DNA of 64,000 nt, from contig JBLNCI010000022.1 in NCBI GenBank assembly GCA_050260515.1, positions 124,001-188,000 on the forward strand, read 5' to 3'. Numbering within the stretch: position 1 is the stretch's first letter; every line of letters begins with the position of its first letter. Under the pieces are notes generated by a model that ran no database searches, was not told the DNA's origin, and saw only the letters and a program-made list of their open reading frames with translations. The position numbers and the translations under genes were made by a program. This document shows positions 53,762 to 62,600 of the stretch, piece after piece. Origin of the DNA: DATJIG01 sp050260515. Its GTDB lineage: Bacteria; Pseudomonadota; Alphaproteobacteria; SMXQ01.

Positions 53762-55258
53762 ATGACGATGCCCGACACCGCTTCCGGCGCGGCCCTGCGG
53801 GCGCGCGGCGACGACGAAATCGAGACCGTCGACGTCGAGGCGGTGAACGCCCGCGGCCGCCGCAAGCTCTACGAAAAACGTCGCAAGATCTATCCGAAGA
53901 AGGCCGACGGCCGATTCCGGCGGCTCAAGTGGCTCGTCATGGCGGTGACACTGGCGATCTACTACATCGCCCCGTGGATTCGCTGGGACCGCGGCCCCGC
54001 GATGCCCGACCAGGCCATTCTGATCGATCTTCCGGCGCGGCGGTTCTATTTCTTCTTCATCGAGATCTGGCCAGACGAGGTCTACTTCATCACCGGCCTG
54101 CTGATCGTCGCCGCCCTCGCGCTGTTCCTGTTCACCAGCCTGTTCGGCCGCGTTTGGTGCGGCTACGCCTGCCCGCAGACGGTGTGGACCGACCTCTTCA
54201 TCGCCGTCGAGCGCTGGATTGAGGGTGAGCGCAACCAGCGCATCCGCCTCGACGCGGCGCCGTGGAGCATAGGCAAGCTCACCCGCAAATCGGCGAAGCA
54301 CGCTATCTGGCTCGCGATCGCCATCGCGACCGGTGGCGCGTGGGTGTTCTATTACGCCGACGCGCCCACGCTCGCGGGGCAGCTTGTCCGCTTCGAGGCG
54401 CCGACCGTCGCCTACGGCTTCATCGCGCTGTTCGCCTTCACGACCTACACCCTCGGCGGCATCGCCCGCGAGCAGGTCTGCACCTATATGTGCCCGTGGC
54501 CACGCATCCAGGCGGCGCTGCAGGACGAGGAATCGCTCGTCGTCAGCTATCACCCGGTGCGCGGCGAGCCGCGCGGGCCTCATAAGAAGGGCGAGAGCTG
54601 GATCGGGCACGGCGCCTGTGTCGACTGCAAGCAGTGCGTCGCCGTGTGCCCGATGGGCATCGACATCCGCGATGGCCAGCAGCTTGAGTGCATCTCGTGC
54701 GCGCTGTGCATCGACGCATGCGACTCGGTCATGGACAAGATCGGGCAGCCGCGGGGGCTCATTGCGTACGCGACACTCGCCGGGCTCGCCCATGAGCCGA
54801 CCGCCGCGAAGCCCGAACTCCGCCTCGTTCGCCCTCGGACGCTGGTCTACGGAATCGCGATCGCCGTCGCATCCGGGGTGATGGCATTCGCGCTGGCGAC
54901 GCGCGACCTCGTCGAGATCGCGGTCGATCACGATCGCAATCCGCTGTTCGTGATGCTGTCGGACGGCAGCATCCGAAACGCATATACCTTCAAGATCGCC
55001 AACAAGAACCACACCGAGCGGTCCTACCGTCTGTCGGTCGAGCATCTGCGCGATGCCGCGATCGCCGTGTCCGAGGGTGGCAGCGACGCCGATCCCGTCG
55101 TGACGGTTCCGCCGGACCAGTTGCGCACGTTCCGCGTGCTCGTGACCGTCCCCGGCGGCACGCTCCGCGACCACGAGCGACACCTGCGGTTCGTGGCGAC
55201 CGACGTCGCCGACGGCTCGACCGCCGAACACGAAAGCGTCTTCCGGGGGCCGAAATGA
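53762..55258 (+). CDS. ccoG: cbb3 oxidase assembly protein CcoG (FixG)
   Basis: 498 residues from ATG 53762. Polyferredoxin with about five membrane helices. Cys motifs include WCGYACPQTVW, CTYMCPW, CVDCKQCVAVCP and CISCALCIDAC, the last two being 4Fe-4S sites. The C-terminal ~140 residues form the Ig-like periplasmic domain. CcoG is thought to reduce copper for insertion into CcoN. It starts 4 bp after ccoP and overlaps ccoH by ATGA. Confidence 0.95.
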   Translation: MTMPDTASGAALRARGDDEIETVDVEAVNARGRRKLYEKRRKIYPKKADGRFRRLKWLVMAVTLAIYYIAPWIRWDRGPAMPDQAILIDLPARRFYFFFIEIWPDEVYFITGLLIVAALALFLFTSLFGRVWCGYACPQTVWTDLFIAVERWIEGERNQRIRLDAAPWSIGKLTRKSAKHAIWLAIAIATGGAWVFYYADAPTLAGQLVRFEAPTVAYGFIALFAFTTYTLGGIAREQVCTYMCPWPRIQAALQDEESLVVSYHPVRGEPRGPHKKGESWIGHGACVDCKQCVAVCPMGIDIRDGQQLECISCALCIDACDSVMDKIGQPRGLIAYATLAGLAHEPTAAKPELRLVRPRTLVYGIAIAVASGVMAFALATRDLVEIAVDHDRNPLFVMLSDGSIRNAYTFKIANKNHTERSYRLSVEHLRDAAIAVSEGGSDADPVVTVPPDQLRTFRVLVTVPGGTLRDHERHLRFVATDVADGSTAEHESVFRGPK

Positions 55259-55743
55259 CTGCAAAGCCTCTCACCCGGAGGCCCCTCACCGGCCGCACCG
55301 TCCTCCTCTGCCTGCTCGGGTTCTTCGCGGTCGTCGCCGGCGTCGATGCCTCCTTCATCTATCTCGCCGAGAAGAGCTTCCCGGGGCTGACCACCGAGCA
55401 CGCCTACGAGAACGGCCTCGCCTACAACCGCGTGCTCGCGGCGGCCGAGGCCCAGCGGGCGCTCGGCTGGACGGTGAGCGCGGCCACCGCTGAAGGCGCA
55501 CTGACGGTCCGTGTCGTCGATCGCAACGGGGCACCGGTCGAGAGTCCGCGGGTCGTCGCGGAGATCCGCCGCCCGGCCGAAGACGCCGACGATCGCGCCG
55601 TGGTCCTGGATCGCGCCGCGCCCGGGTCGTTCGTCGCCACCGCTGCGCTCGGCGCGCCGGGTAATTGGGACGTGCGCATCCGGATTCGGCGCGACGACGG
55701 CGCCGACTACGTCGTCGAGCGTCGTTTCACGGTGAAGCCATGA
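55255..55743 (+). CDS. ccoH: cbb3 oxidase assembly protein CcoH (FixH)
   Basis: 162 residues. A single membrane helix (VLLCLLGFFAVVAGVDASFIYLA) is followed by a periplasmic beta-rich domain ending in YVVERRFTVKP. It helps assemble the oxidase, probably by contact with subunit I. ATGA overlaps on both sides (with ccoG and ccoI) indicate coupled translation. Sequence conservation in this family is low; placement is the main support. Confidence 0.9.
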   Translation: MTAKPLTRRPLTGRTVLLCLLGFFAVVAGVDASFIYLAEKSFPGLTTEHAYENGLAYNRVLAAAEAQRALGWTVSAATAEGALTVRVVDRNGAPVESPRVVAEIRRPAEDADDRAVVLDRAAPGSFVATAALGAPGNWDVRIRIRRDDGADYVVERRFTVKP

Positions 55744-57953
55744 ATGCGGCGGCCGCATCGCTCCCATCGGGCGTTGCCCACGCGCCAGCGGCCGATCCCG
55801 AACCCTTTGTCGTGCAGGGTCCCGACGGGATTGCCTCGCTGATCCTGCTGGTGGATGGCGTCCACTGCGCCGGGTGCGTCAATCGCATCGAGAAGGAGCT
55901 CGCAAACGCGGTCGGCGTCGTCTCGGCCCGGGTCAATCTCACCACCAAGCGTCTGTCGGTTTCGTGGCGCTCGTCGGTGACCAACGCCTCGCGGATCGTG
56001 GCGCTGGTGGACGGGCTCGGTTACGGCGCGGTGCCGTTCAGCGCCGACACCGGCAGCGGCGGTCATGGCGACCGGCAGCTCATGCGCGCACTTGCGGTCG
56101 CCGGGTTCGGCTCGGCCAACGTCATGCTGCTGTCCTTCGCCCTGTGGTCGGGCGCCCTCGGCGACATGGGCGAGGCGACCCGTGGGCTGTTCCAGTGGGT
56201 ATCGGCGCTGATCGTGCTGCCGACCGCGGCCTACGCCATCCGGCCGTTCCTCGGCTCGGCGCTCGCCGGCTTGAAGCGCGGCGAGATGCGGATGGACCTT
56301 CCGATCTCCGTCGGCGTGCTGCTGACCCTCGCAATCAGCCTGCTCGAGGCGGTGCGCGGCGGGCCGCACGTCTATTTCGACGGCGCGGCGAGTTTGCTCT
56401 TCTTCCTGCTGGTCGGTCGCGTGCTCGACCGTCATGCGCGCGCGCGCGCCTGCGACGCCGCCGAGAACCTGATGGTGCTGCGCGGCACGACGGCGACGGT
56501 CGTCGCCGACGACGGCACATTGCGCGCCGAGCGCGTCGAAAACCTGCGACCCGGCATGACCGTGCTCGTCGCCGCCGGGGCACGCATTCCCGCCGACGGC
56601 ACCGTCGCGGGCGGCGCGTCGGACGTCGACACGAGCCTTGTCACCGGCGAGACCGTGCCGGCGCCGGTCGGCGTCGGCACGAAGATTTTCGCCGGTACAC
56701 TCAACCGCACCGGCGCCCTCACCGTTACCGTAATGGCTGCGGGTGAAGGCACGCTGCTGAGCGAGATCGCGCGCCTGATGGAAGCCGCGGGCCAAAGCCG
56801 CGCCAAGCTCGTCCGCCTCGCGGATCGCGCAGCGCGCATCTATGCGCCCGTCGTGCACCTCGCCGCACTGGCCACGTTCGCGATGTGGTGGGGAGTTCTC
56901 GGTGCCCCGTGGCAGCCTGCGCTGCTCACGGCGGTCTCGGTGCTCATCATCACCTGCCCGTGCGCGCTCGGCCTCGCCGTTCCGGTCGTACAGGTGGTCG
57001 CCAGCGGTCGCCTGATGAAACGCGGCATCCTGCTCAAGGCGACCGACGGGCTCGAACGGCTGGCATCGGTCGATACCGTCGTGCTCGACAAGACCGGCAC
57101 GCTCACGCTCGGCCAGTTGCACCTCATCAACAAGGGCGATGTCGAAGCCGACGCGCTCGCGGACGCGGGCGCCATTGCCGCCGCAAGTCGGCATCCCCTC
57201 TGCCAGGCGCTCGTCGCCGCCGCCGGCGCGGTCTCCCCGCGCGCCGACGTCGCGGAGCATCCCGGCCTCGGCCTGAGCGCCGCGACCGCGTGCGGCGAGA
57301 TGCGCCTCGGCAGTCGGGCGTGGTGCGGCATCGCCGAACTCGACGATGCCGATGCAGCGCCGGAACTTTGGCTGGCGCGTCCCGGCCAAGCGCCCGTGCG
57401 CTTCGTCTTTGAGGACACATTGCGGCCCGACGCGGCTGCGACCGTCGCCGAGTTGAAGCGTATGGGGCTCGCGGTCGAGCTTTTGTCCGGCGACCGTCCC
57501 GGCGCGGTACGCGCCGCCGCCGACGCCGCCGGAATTCTCGCCTACCGCCCGCGTTGCAGCCCGGCGGAGAAGATTTTCCGTCTCCAGGAACTGGCACGAT
57601 TCGGCCGCACCGTGCTCATGGTCGGCGACGGACTCAACGATGCCCCGGCACTCGCCGCCGCCCATGTCTCGATGTCGCCGGCCGCCGCGGCCGACGTGAC
57701 CCAGGCCGCCGCCGACGTGGTCTTCCAGGGCGAGAAGCTGGGCGCCGTCGTCGACGCGTTGCGGATCGCGCGCGCGTCGCGGCGCCTGATGATGCAGAAC
57801 TTCGTGCTCACCGCCATCTACAACATCGTTGCCGTGCCCTTCGCAATTGCCGGGCTGGTGACGCCGCTCATCGCCGCCATCGCCATGTCGGGCTCGTCGC
57901 TCGCGGTGATCGGCAATGCGCTGCGGCTGCGCTCGCCGACGAGGACGCCATGA
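55740..57953 (+). CDS. ccoI: Copper-translocating P-type ATPase CcoI (FixI)
   Basis: 737 residues. It exports copper needed for cbb3 maturation. N-terminal heavy-metal domain with GVHCAGC, membrane CPC motif (ITCPCALG), phosphorylation site DKTGTLT, the SRHPL motif of P1B pumps and hinge GDGLNDAP. All catalytic residues are present. It overlaps ccoH and ccoS by ATGA. Distinguished from general CopA by the operon position. Confidence 0.95.
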   Translation: MNAAAASLPSGVAHAPAADPEPFVVQGPDGIASLILLVDGVHCAGCVNRIEKELANAVGVVSARVNLTTKRLSVSWRSSVTNASRIVALVDGLGYGAVPFSADTGSGGHGDRQLMRALAVAGFGSANVMLLSFALWSGALGDMGEATRGLFQWVSALIVLPTAAYAIRPFLGSALAGLKRGEMRMDLPISVGVLLTLAISLLEAVRGGPHVYFDGAASLLFFLLVGRVLDRHARARACDAAENLMVLRGTTATVVADDGTLRAERVENLRPGMTVLVAAGARIPADGTVAGGASDVDTSLVTGETVPAPVGVGTKIFAGTLNRTGALTVTVMAAGEGTLLSEIARLMEAAGQSRAKLVRLADRAARIYAPVVHLAALATFAMWWGVLGAPWQPALLTAVSVLIITCPCALGLAVPVVQVVASGRLMKRGILLKATDGLERLASVDTVVLDKTGTLTLGQLHLINKGDVEADALADAGAIAAASRHPLCQALVAAAGAVSPRADVAEHPGLGLSAATACGEMRLGSRAWCGIAELDDADAAPELWLARPGQAPVRFVFEDTLRPDAAATVAELKRMGLAVELLSGDRPGAVRAAADAAGILAYRPRCSPAEKIFRLQELARFGRTVLMVGDGLNDAPALAAAHVSMSPAAAADVTQAAADVVFQGEKLGAVVDALRIARASRRLMMQNFVLTAIYNIVAVPFAIAGLVTPLIAAIAMSGSSLAVIGNALRLRSPTRTP

Positions 57954-58114
57954 CCGGGCTCCTCCTCCTGATCCCGGCGGCGCTGGTCATGGGGCTGATC
58001 GCGCTCGTCGCCTTCCTGTGGGCCCTCAACAGCGATCAGTTCGAGGACCTCGACGGCGCCGCAGGCCGCATCCTCTACGACGACCCGCCGGATTCACCGA
58101 CCGCTACGCGGTGA
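57950..58114 (+). CDS. ccoS: cbb3 oxidase maturation protein CcoS (FixS)
   Basis: 54 residues: one helix (LLIPAALVMGLIALVAFLWAL) and the hallmark NSDQFEDLDGAAGRILYDD after it. Needed for cofactor insertion into the oxidase. Starts at the ATGA shared with ccoI. Its last 11 bases overlap the convergent mtnC. Confidence 0.9.
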   Translation: MTGLLLLIPAALVMGLIALVAFLWALNSDQFEDLDGAAGRILYDDPPDSPTATR

Positions 58115-58820
58115 TCGCCATGTCGGCGAACGACAGCGCCGCCGGTTGCCCCGGCGGGACGGGCTGCGCCTCGCCCGGGCGAACGAGTTGCACCGTCCGC
58201 AGGCCCGCCTGATTGGCCGCGGCGACCTCCTCGGCGCTGTCGGAGAGGAACACCACATTGGCGGGCGGGACGCCGATCGCCTCGGCGATGCGCCGATAGC
58301 TGTCGGGCTGCTTCTTGGGGCCGGTGGTCGTATCGAAATAGCCCGCGAACAGCGGCGTGAGATCGCCATATGGGCTATGGCCGAAGATCAGCTTCTGCGC
58401 CGCGACCGATCCCGACGAATAGACGTAGAGCTTGATGCCGTGGGCGGCCCAGCGCTTGAGCGCCTCGGCGGCATCGGTGTAGACGTGCCCCTTGAGGGCG
58501 CCGCTGCGGTAGCCCTCGTCCCAGATCAATCCCTGCAGCGCCTTGAGCGAGGTGTCCTTGCGATCCTCGTCGATCCACCGCGTCAGCGCAGCGACGAGGT
58601 CAGCGTCGGTCATCGCCGCGTTGCCGGCATCGTTCTTCGCGACGTCGAGCAGGATGCGGACGTCGCGCTCGTGTCCCCGCCGGGCGATGAAGTCGCTCAG
58701 CTTCTCGCGGGCGAACGGGAACAGCACCTCGTGGACGAACGAGATCGCGCTGGTCGTGCCCTCGATGTCGGTGACCACCGCGCGCACGCGGTCGAGCCTC
58801 AACGACGGAGCGCGGTCCAC
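58104..58820 (-). CDS. mtnC: Acireductone synthase (enolase-phosphatase E1)
   Basis: 238 residues from GTG 58820 with GAGG upstream, 7 bp after mtnD. HAD-fold enzyme of methionine salvage that enolises and dephosphorylates diketo-5-methylthiopentyl-1-phosphate. Motif I is the family-specific VTDIEGTTS; later YSSGS and SDSAEEV are HAD motifs II and IV. Longer frame to 59024 is a shadow of mtnD. Its 3' end overlaps ccoS by 11 bp. Confidence 0.94.
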   Translation of the reverse strand: MDRAPSLRLDRVRAVVTDIEGTTSAISFVHEVLFPFAREKLSDFIARRGHERDVRILLDVAKNDAGNAAMTDADLVAALTRWIDEDRKDTSLKALQGLIWDEGYRSGALKGHVYTDAAEALKRWAAHGIKLYVYSSGSVAAQKLIFGHSPYGDLTPLFAGYFDTTTGPKKQPDSYRRIAEAIGVPPANVVFLSDSAEEVAAANQAGLRTVQLVRPGEAQPVPPGQPAALSFADMAITA

Positions 58821-58827
58821 GCCGACC

Positions 58828-59373
58828 TCAGTTCTCGAGCTTGGGGAAGCGGCCGCCGATGTCGGAGCCGGTGAACTGCGCGACCCAGCCTTCGGGATTG
58901 GTGAAGATGCGGATGCACGCGAGATGCGGGTTCGGTCCCATGTCGAACCAGTGGGTCGTGCCCGCCGGCACGCTGATGAGGTCGCCCTTGGTGCAAAGGG
59001 TGCCGTAAACACGGCCGCTCGCATGCAGGTAAAAGAGCCCCTGCCCGTCGACGAAGAACCGGATCTCGTCCTCGGAGTGCGTGTGCTCGTCGAGGAATTT
59101 CTTCCGCAACGCGGCCTTGTCGGGATGGTCGCGCGTCAGGCTGATGACGTCGGCGGTCTTGTAGCCGCCCTCGCGCATCAGACGGTCGACGTCGGCGCGG
59201 TAGGCGGCCAGCACCTCGTCCTGCGACGCGCCCGACCCGACCGGCTTCGCCGCGTTCCAGCGCTCGAAGCGCACGCCGATGGCGGAGAGCTCGCGGGCGA
59301 TCGATGCGGCGTCGGAGGTGTCGACCACGGCCACCGCCGGATTCGCCTCGTCGAAGACTTTCAGATTGCTCAT
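58828..59373 (-). CDS. mtnD: Acireductone dioxygenase
   Basis: 181 residues. A cupin that oxidises acireductone to the oxo-acid precursor of methionine (Fe form) or to an off-pathway product (Ni form). Metal ligands appear as DEHTHSEDE and in the THW strand later. Length is typical. It lies between mtnB and mtnC, 23 bp after the mtnB stop. Confidence 0.95.
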   Translation of the reverse strand: MSNLKVFDEANPAVAVVDTSDAASIARELSAIGVRFERWNAAKPVGSGASQDEVLAAYRADVDRLMREGGYKTADVISLTRDHPDKAALRKKFLDEHTHSEDEIRFFVDGQGLFYLHASGRVYGTLCTKGDLISVPAGTTHWFDMGPNPHLACIRIFTNPEGWVAQFTGSDIGGRFPKLEN

Positions 59374-59396
59374 GGTCGATCGATCCTGGCTGCGGC

Positions 59397-60020
59397 CTAG
59401 CGCCCGATTCGCTTGCGCTCGAGCTCGCAGCCGAACAGGAACTCGAGCGCCTCGACGTGACGCCGCGCCGACGCCATGTCGTGCCCCCATGTATAGAGGC
59501 CGTGGCCACGGATCAAGTAGCCGGGCGCGCGCGGATTGGCCCTGAGCTTGGCCGCGGCGGCGTCCGCCAGCGCCGCCATGTCCTGGCTGTTGTCGAGCAC
59601 CGGCAGCACCGCCGTCGCCTCGTGAGTGTCGTAGCCGGCGAACGCCTTCAGGATCTCGTAGTTCGCGAACACCAGCTCCTCGGGCTCCGGTGGAATCATG
59701 GCGATCGTGGTCGAAGCGACCGAATGGGTATGCAGAACCGCGCCGATCCATGGCAGGTCGCGGTACAGGCGGGTGTGGAGCAGCGTTTCCGCCGACGGCT
59801 TGCGGTCTTCGCCCGCGACCAGCTTGCCGTCGATCCCCACGACCAGGATGTCGTCGGCAGTCAGCGCGCCCTTGTCGACGCCCGAGGCGGTGATGGCAAT
59901 CCGGGTGTCGTCGATCCGGGCCGAGTAGTTGCCCGCCGTCGCCGGCGCCCAGCCGCGGCTCTCGAACAGCCGGCCCATCGTCATGATCGCCGCCGCGGCG
60001 TCGTACAACGTATTGGTCAT
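59397..60020 (-). CDS. mtnB: Methylthioribulose-1-phosphate dehydratase
   Basis: 207 residues from ATG 60020. Class II aldolase fold with zinc His ligands in AVLHTHSVAST and IRGHGLYTWG. TASGVDKG and the NYEILKAF segment fit MtnB rather than fuculose aldolase. It dehydrates methylthioribulose-1-phosphate. First gene of mtnBDC; mtnA and an MTA phosphorylase are not in the window. Confidence 0.93.
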   Translation of the reverse strand: MTNTLYDAAAAIMTMGRLFESRGWAPATAGNYSARIDDTRIAITASGVDKGALTADDILVVGIDGKLVAGEDRKPSAETLLHTRLYRDLPWIGAVLHTHSVASTTIAMIPPEPEELVFANYEILKAFAGYDTHEATAVLPVLDNSQDMAALADAAAAKLRANPRAPGYLIRGHGLYTWGHDMASARRHVEALEFLFGCELERKRIGR

Positions 60021-60196
60021 GCCGTGGTTTCCACAGGTTCGGGCCGGTATCTCTACCGGCTTGCCGCCGAAATTGAAACACCGGAGCCGAGCAATCCGCT
60101 TGACCGCCCCGCTTCGGTGGGCGCCTACTTGCAAGACGATCGGCCAGCGATAAGGCCGGCGCTCGGTCCGAAGGACCGCCACAACGGAGGGGATTC

Positions 60197-62182
60197 ATGT
60201 CGGGGGAAAAGCTTCCGCGCGCGGAAGCCACGTCCGAGCGCGCCGCGATCGACCGGCGCAAGTTTCTCAAGGGAGTCGCAGCGACCGGGGCCGCCGTCGG
60301 CCTGAGCGCGCCGGTTTCGGCCGCGCCGCTGCCCGCGTCGGGTCTCGCCCGCGAGACCTCCAAGGCGCGCGGGCCGTCGGTGACCCAGATCGCCGCCGAG
60401 CAGGACACGCCGCCCGACGTCGCGCCGCTCACCACCAAGAAGACCGGCTCAGACTTCATGGTCGATGTCGTCAAGACGCTCGGCATCGAGTACATGGCCT
60501 CATGCCCGGGCTCGACGTTCCGCGCCCTGCAGGAATCCTTCATCAACTACGGCGGCAACACCAAGCCGGAGTGGCTCACCTGCCTGCACGAAGAGGCGTC
60601 GGTTGGGATGGCTCACGGCTACGCCAAGGCCGCCGGCAAGCCGATGGCGGCGATGGTGCACGGCACCGTCGGCCTGCAGCATGCGTCGATGGCGCTCTAC
60701 AACGCCTGGTGCGACCGCGTGCCGATCATGCTGTTCAGCGGCAACGCCGGCGCGACGGAAGAGCGTCGCCCGGGCGTCGAGTGGGCGCACAGCGTCCAGG
60801 ACAACGCGGCGATCGTGCGCGATTTCACCAAGTGGGACGACTATCCCTGGTCGCTCCAGCATTTCGCCGAGTCGACCGTGCGCGCCTATGTGCTCGCGAC
60901 GACGCCGCCGATGGGCCCCGTCGTGATCACCGCCGACGGGCCGCTGCAGGAGGGAGCGCTCTCGTCGCACGAGGAAGAGAAGCTCACCATCCCGAAGCTG
61001 GCGCGGAACCGGGCCCCGGTCGGCGATCCCAATGCCGTGCGCGAGGCGGCGAAGCTGCTCGTCGCCGCCGAGAGCCCGGTGATCCTCGCCGACCGCTACG
61101 GCCGGTCAGCCGAGGCGATGGGGCTGCTGGTGCAGCTCGCCGAACTGGTGCAGGCGCCGGTCGTCGACACCAAGGGCCGCATGAACTTCCCGAACCGCCA
61201 CCCGCTCTGCCAGAGCGAGCGGCGCGGCGCGCTGATGTCGCAGGCCGACGTCATCCTCGCGCTGGAGCCCGTCGACCTGTTCGGCCTCAAGAACCGCGTC
61301 ACCGACCAGCTCGAGCGGAGCTGGCGCACGACGACGAAGGACAGCGCGAAGATCGTCACGATCGGCGTGCACGACCTCCTCGTCCACGCCAACTTCCAGG
61401 ACTTCCAGCGCTACAGCGACGCCGAGATTCCGATCGTCGGCGATCCGGTCGCGACCATGCCGATGCTGATCGAGTACGTCCGCCAGGAACTGAACGACGG
61501 ACGCAAGTCGGCGCTCGAGTCGCGGCGCAAGAAGCTCGACGACGCCTACAAGGGGCTCATCGTCCGCGCCCGCGCCGAGGCGGCCCAGTCGTGGGAGGCG
61601 AGCCCGATCGGCACCGCGCGGATGTGGATGGAGCTCTGGAACCAGATCAAGAACGAGGACTGGGCGCTGGTCTCGGAGACCAGCTCGTCGGGCAATTGGC
61701 CGCACCGGTTGTGGGACATGAACAAGCCGTGGCACTTCAACGGCGGGTCCGGCGGCTCCGGGGTCGGCTACACCTGCGTGGCGTCGGTGGGTGCCGCCCT
61801 CGCCCATCGCGACGCCGGGCGCATCTCGGTCAGCGTCAACGGCGACGGCGACCTCAACATGTCGCCGGGCGTTCTGTGGACCGCCGCGCATCACAAGATT
61901 CCGTTGCTGATGCTGGTGCACAACAACCGCTGTTACCATCAGGAGATCATGCATCTCCAGCGCATGGCGAACCGCCACAACCGCGGCGTCGAGAACGCGC
62001 GCATCGGCACCGAGATCCGCAACCCCGACGTCGACTACGCGAAGATCGCCCAGGGCTACGGCGTCCATTCCTCGGGTCCGATCACCGATCCCAAGGATCT
62101 CGGACCCGCGATCCAGAAGGCGGTGGCGGTCGTGAAGCGCGGCGAGCCGGCGCTGATCGACGTCGTCACGCAGCCGCGCTGA
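60197..62182 (+). CDS. Tat-exported ThDP-dependent enzyme (acetolactate synthase-like)
   Basis: 661 residues. The N-terminus has a twin-arginine signal: RRKFLK at residues 20-25, a weakly hydrophobic stretch GVAATGAAVGLSAPVSA and an A-x-A end. The rest has the three domains of the acetolactate synthase/benzoylformate decarboxylase family. The catalytic Glu is Glu132 (LHEEAS); ThDP/Mg motif is GDG at 549-551 with Asn576-577. A Tat signal fits an enzyme that folds with ThDP before export. The substrate is unknown. A secreted c-type cytochrome starts 11 bp downstream and may take its electrons. The start is ATG 60197, with GGAGGGG upstream. Confidence 0.85.
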   Translation: MSGEKLPRAEATSERAAIDRRKFLKGVAATGAAVGLSAPVSAAPLPASGLARETSKARGPSVTQIAAEQDTPPDVAPLTTKKTGSDFMVDVVKTLGIEYMASCPGSTFRALQESFINYGGNTKPEWLTCLHEEASVGMAHGYAKAAGKPMAAMVHGTVGLQHASMALYNAWCDRVPIMLFSGNAGATEERRPGVEWAHSVQDNAAIVRDFTKWDDYPWSLQHFAESTVRAYVLATTPPMGPVVITADGPLQEGALSSHEEEKLTIPKLARNRAPVGDPNAVREAAKLLVAAESPVILADRYGRSAEAMGLLVQLAELVQAPVVDTKGRMNFPNRHPLCQSERRGALMSQADVILALEPVDLFGLKNRVTDQLERSWRTTTKDSAKIVTIGVHDLLVHANFQDFQRYSDAEIPIVGDPVATMPMLIEYVRQELNDGRKSALESRRKKLDDAYKGLIVRARAEAAQSWEASPIGTARMWMELWNQIKNEDWALVSETSSSGNWPHRLWDMNKPWHFNGGSGGSGVGYTCVASVGAALAHRDAGRISVSVNGDGDLNMSPGVLWTAAHHKIPLLMLVHNNRCYHQEIMHLQRMANRHNRGVENARIGTEIRNPDVDYAKIAQGYGVHSSGPITDPKDLGPAIQKAVAVVKRGEPALIDVVTQPR

Positions 62183-62193
62183 GGAGAGACGCA

Positions 62194-62553
62194 ATGCAGA
62201 AGACAATCTCCCTCGTGATCATGGTGGCGGCGGTGCTGGCGTGGAGCGCGGCCGCGCGCGCCGAGGATGCGCCCAAGGGCAACGCCCAGAACGGCAAGAC
62301 TCTGTTCGAGAAGGACGGCTGCTACCAGTGCCACGGCTACATCGGCCAGGGCGCCGGCGCGACGGGGCCGAGGCTCGCGCCCGAGCGGCTGCCGTACGAT
62401 GCGTTCATTCGCCAGTTGCGCACGCCAGCGCAGGACATGCCGCCCTACGAGGCGGTCATCATGTCGGATCAGCAGGTGGCGGACATCTACGCCTATCTCG
62501 GCACGATCAAGAAGGGCCCGGACCCGAAGTCCATTCCGCTGCTCAACGACTGA
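62194..62553 (+). CDS. Secreted c-type cytochrome (small class I)
   Basis: 119 residues from ATG 62194 with GGAG upstream. Signal peptide ends near ARA-ED; one heme site CYQCH; an axial Met is likely in AVIMSDQQ or DMPPYE. It has the compact cytochrome c fold (LRTPAQDMPPY, IYAYLGTIKKGPD) common as a partner of periplasmic dehydrogenases. Tight linkage to the Tat-exported ThDP gene suggests it is that enzyme's electron acceptor. Confidence 0.9.
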   Translation: MQKTISLVIMVAAVLAWSAAARAEDAPKGNAQNGKTLFEKDGCYQCHGYIGQGAGATGPRLAPERLPYDAFIRQLRTPAQDMPPYEAVIMSDQQVADIYAYLGTIKKGPDPKSIPLLND

Positions 62554-62559
62554 GTCGAG

Positions 62560-62586
62560 AGGGAGGCGGGCTCACGCCCCCTCCCT
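62560..62586. terminator. Hairpin between convergent cytochrome and aldolase genes
   Basis: AGGGAGG pairs with CCTCCCT, extended by GGG/CCC past a one-base bulge, loop CTCACG. It starts 6 bases past the cytochrome stop. T-run absent on the plus strand. Confidence 0.45.
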
Positions 62587-62600
62587 GCCCTCAGCGGCGG

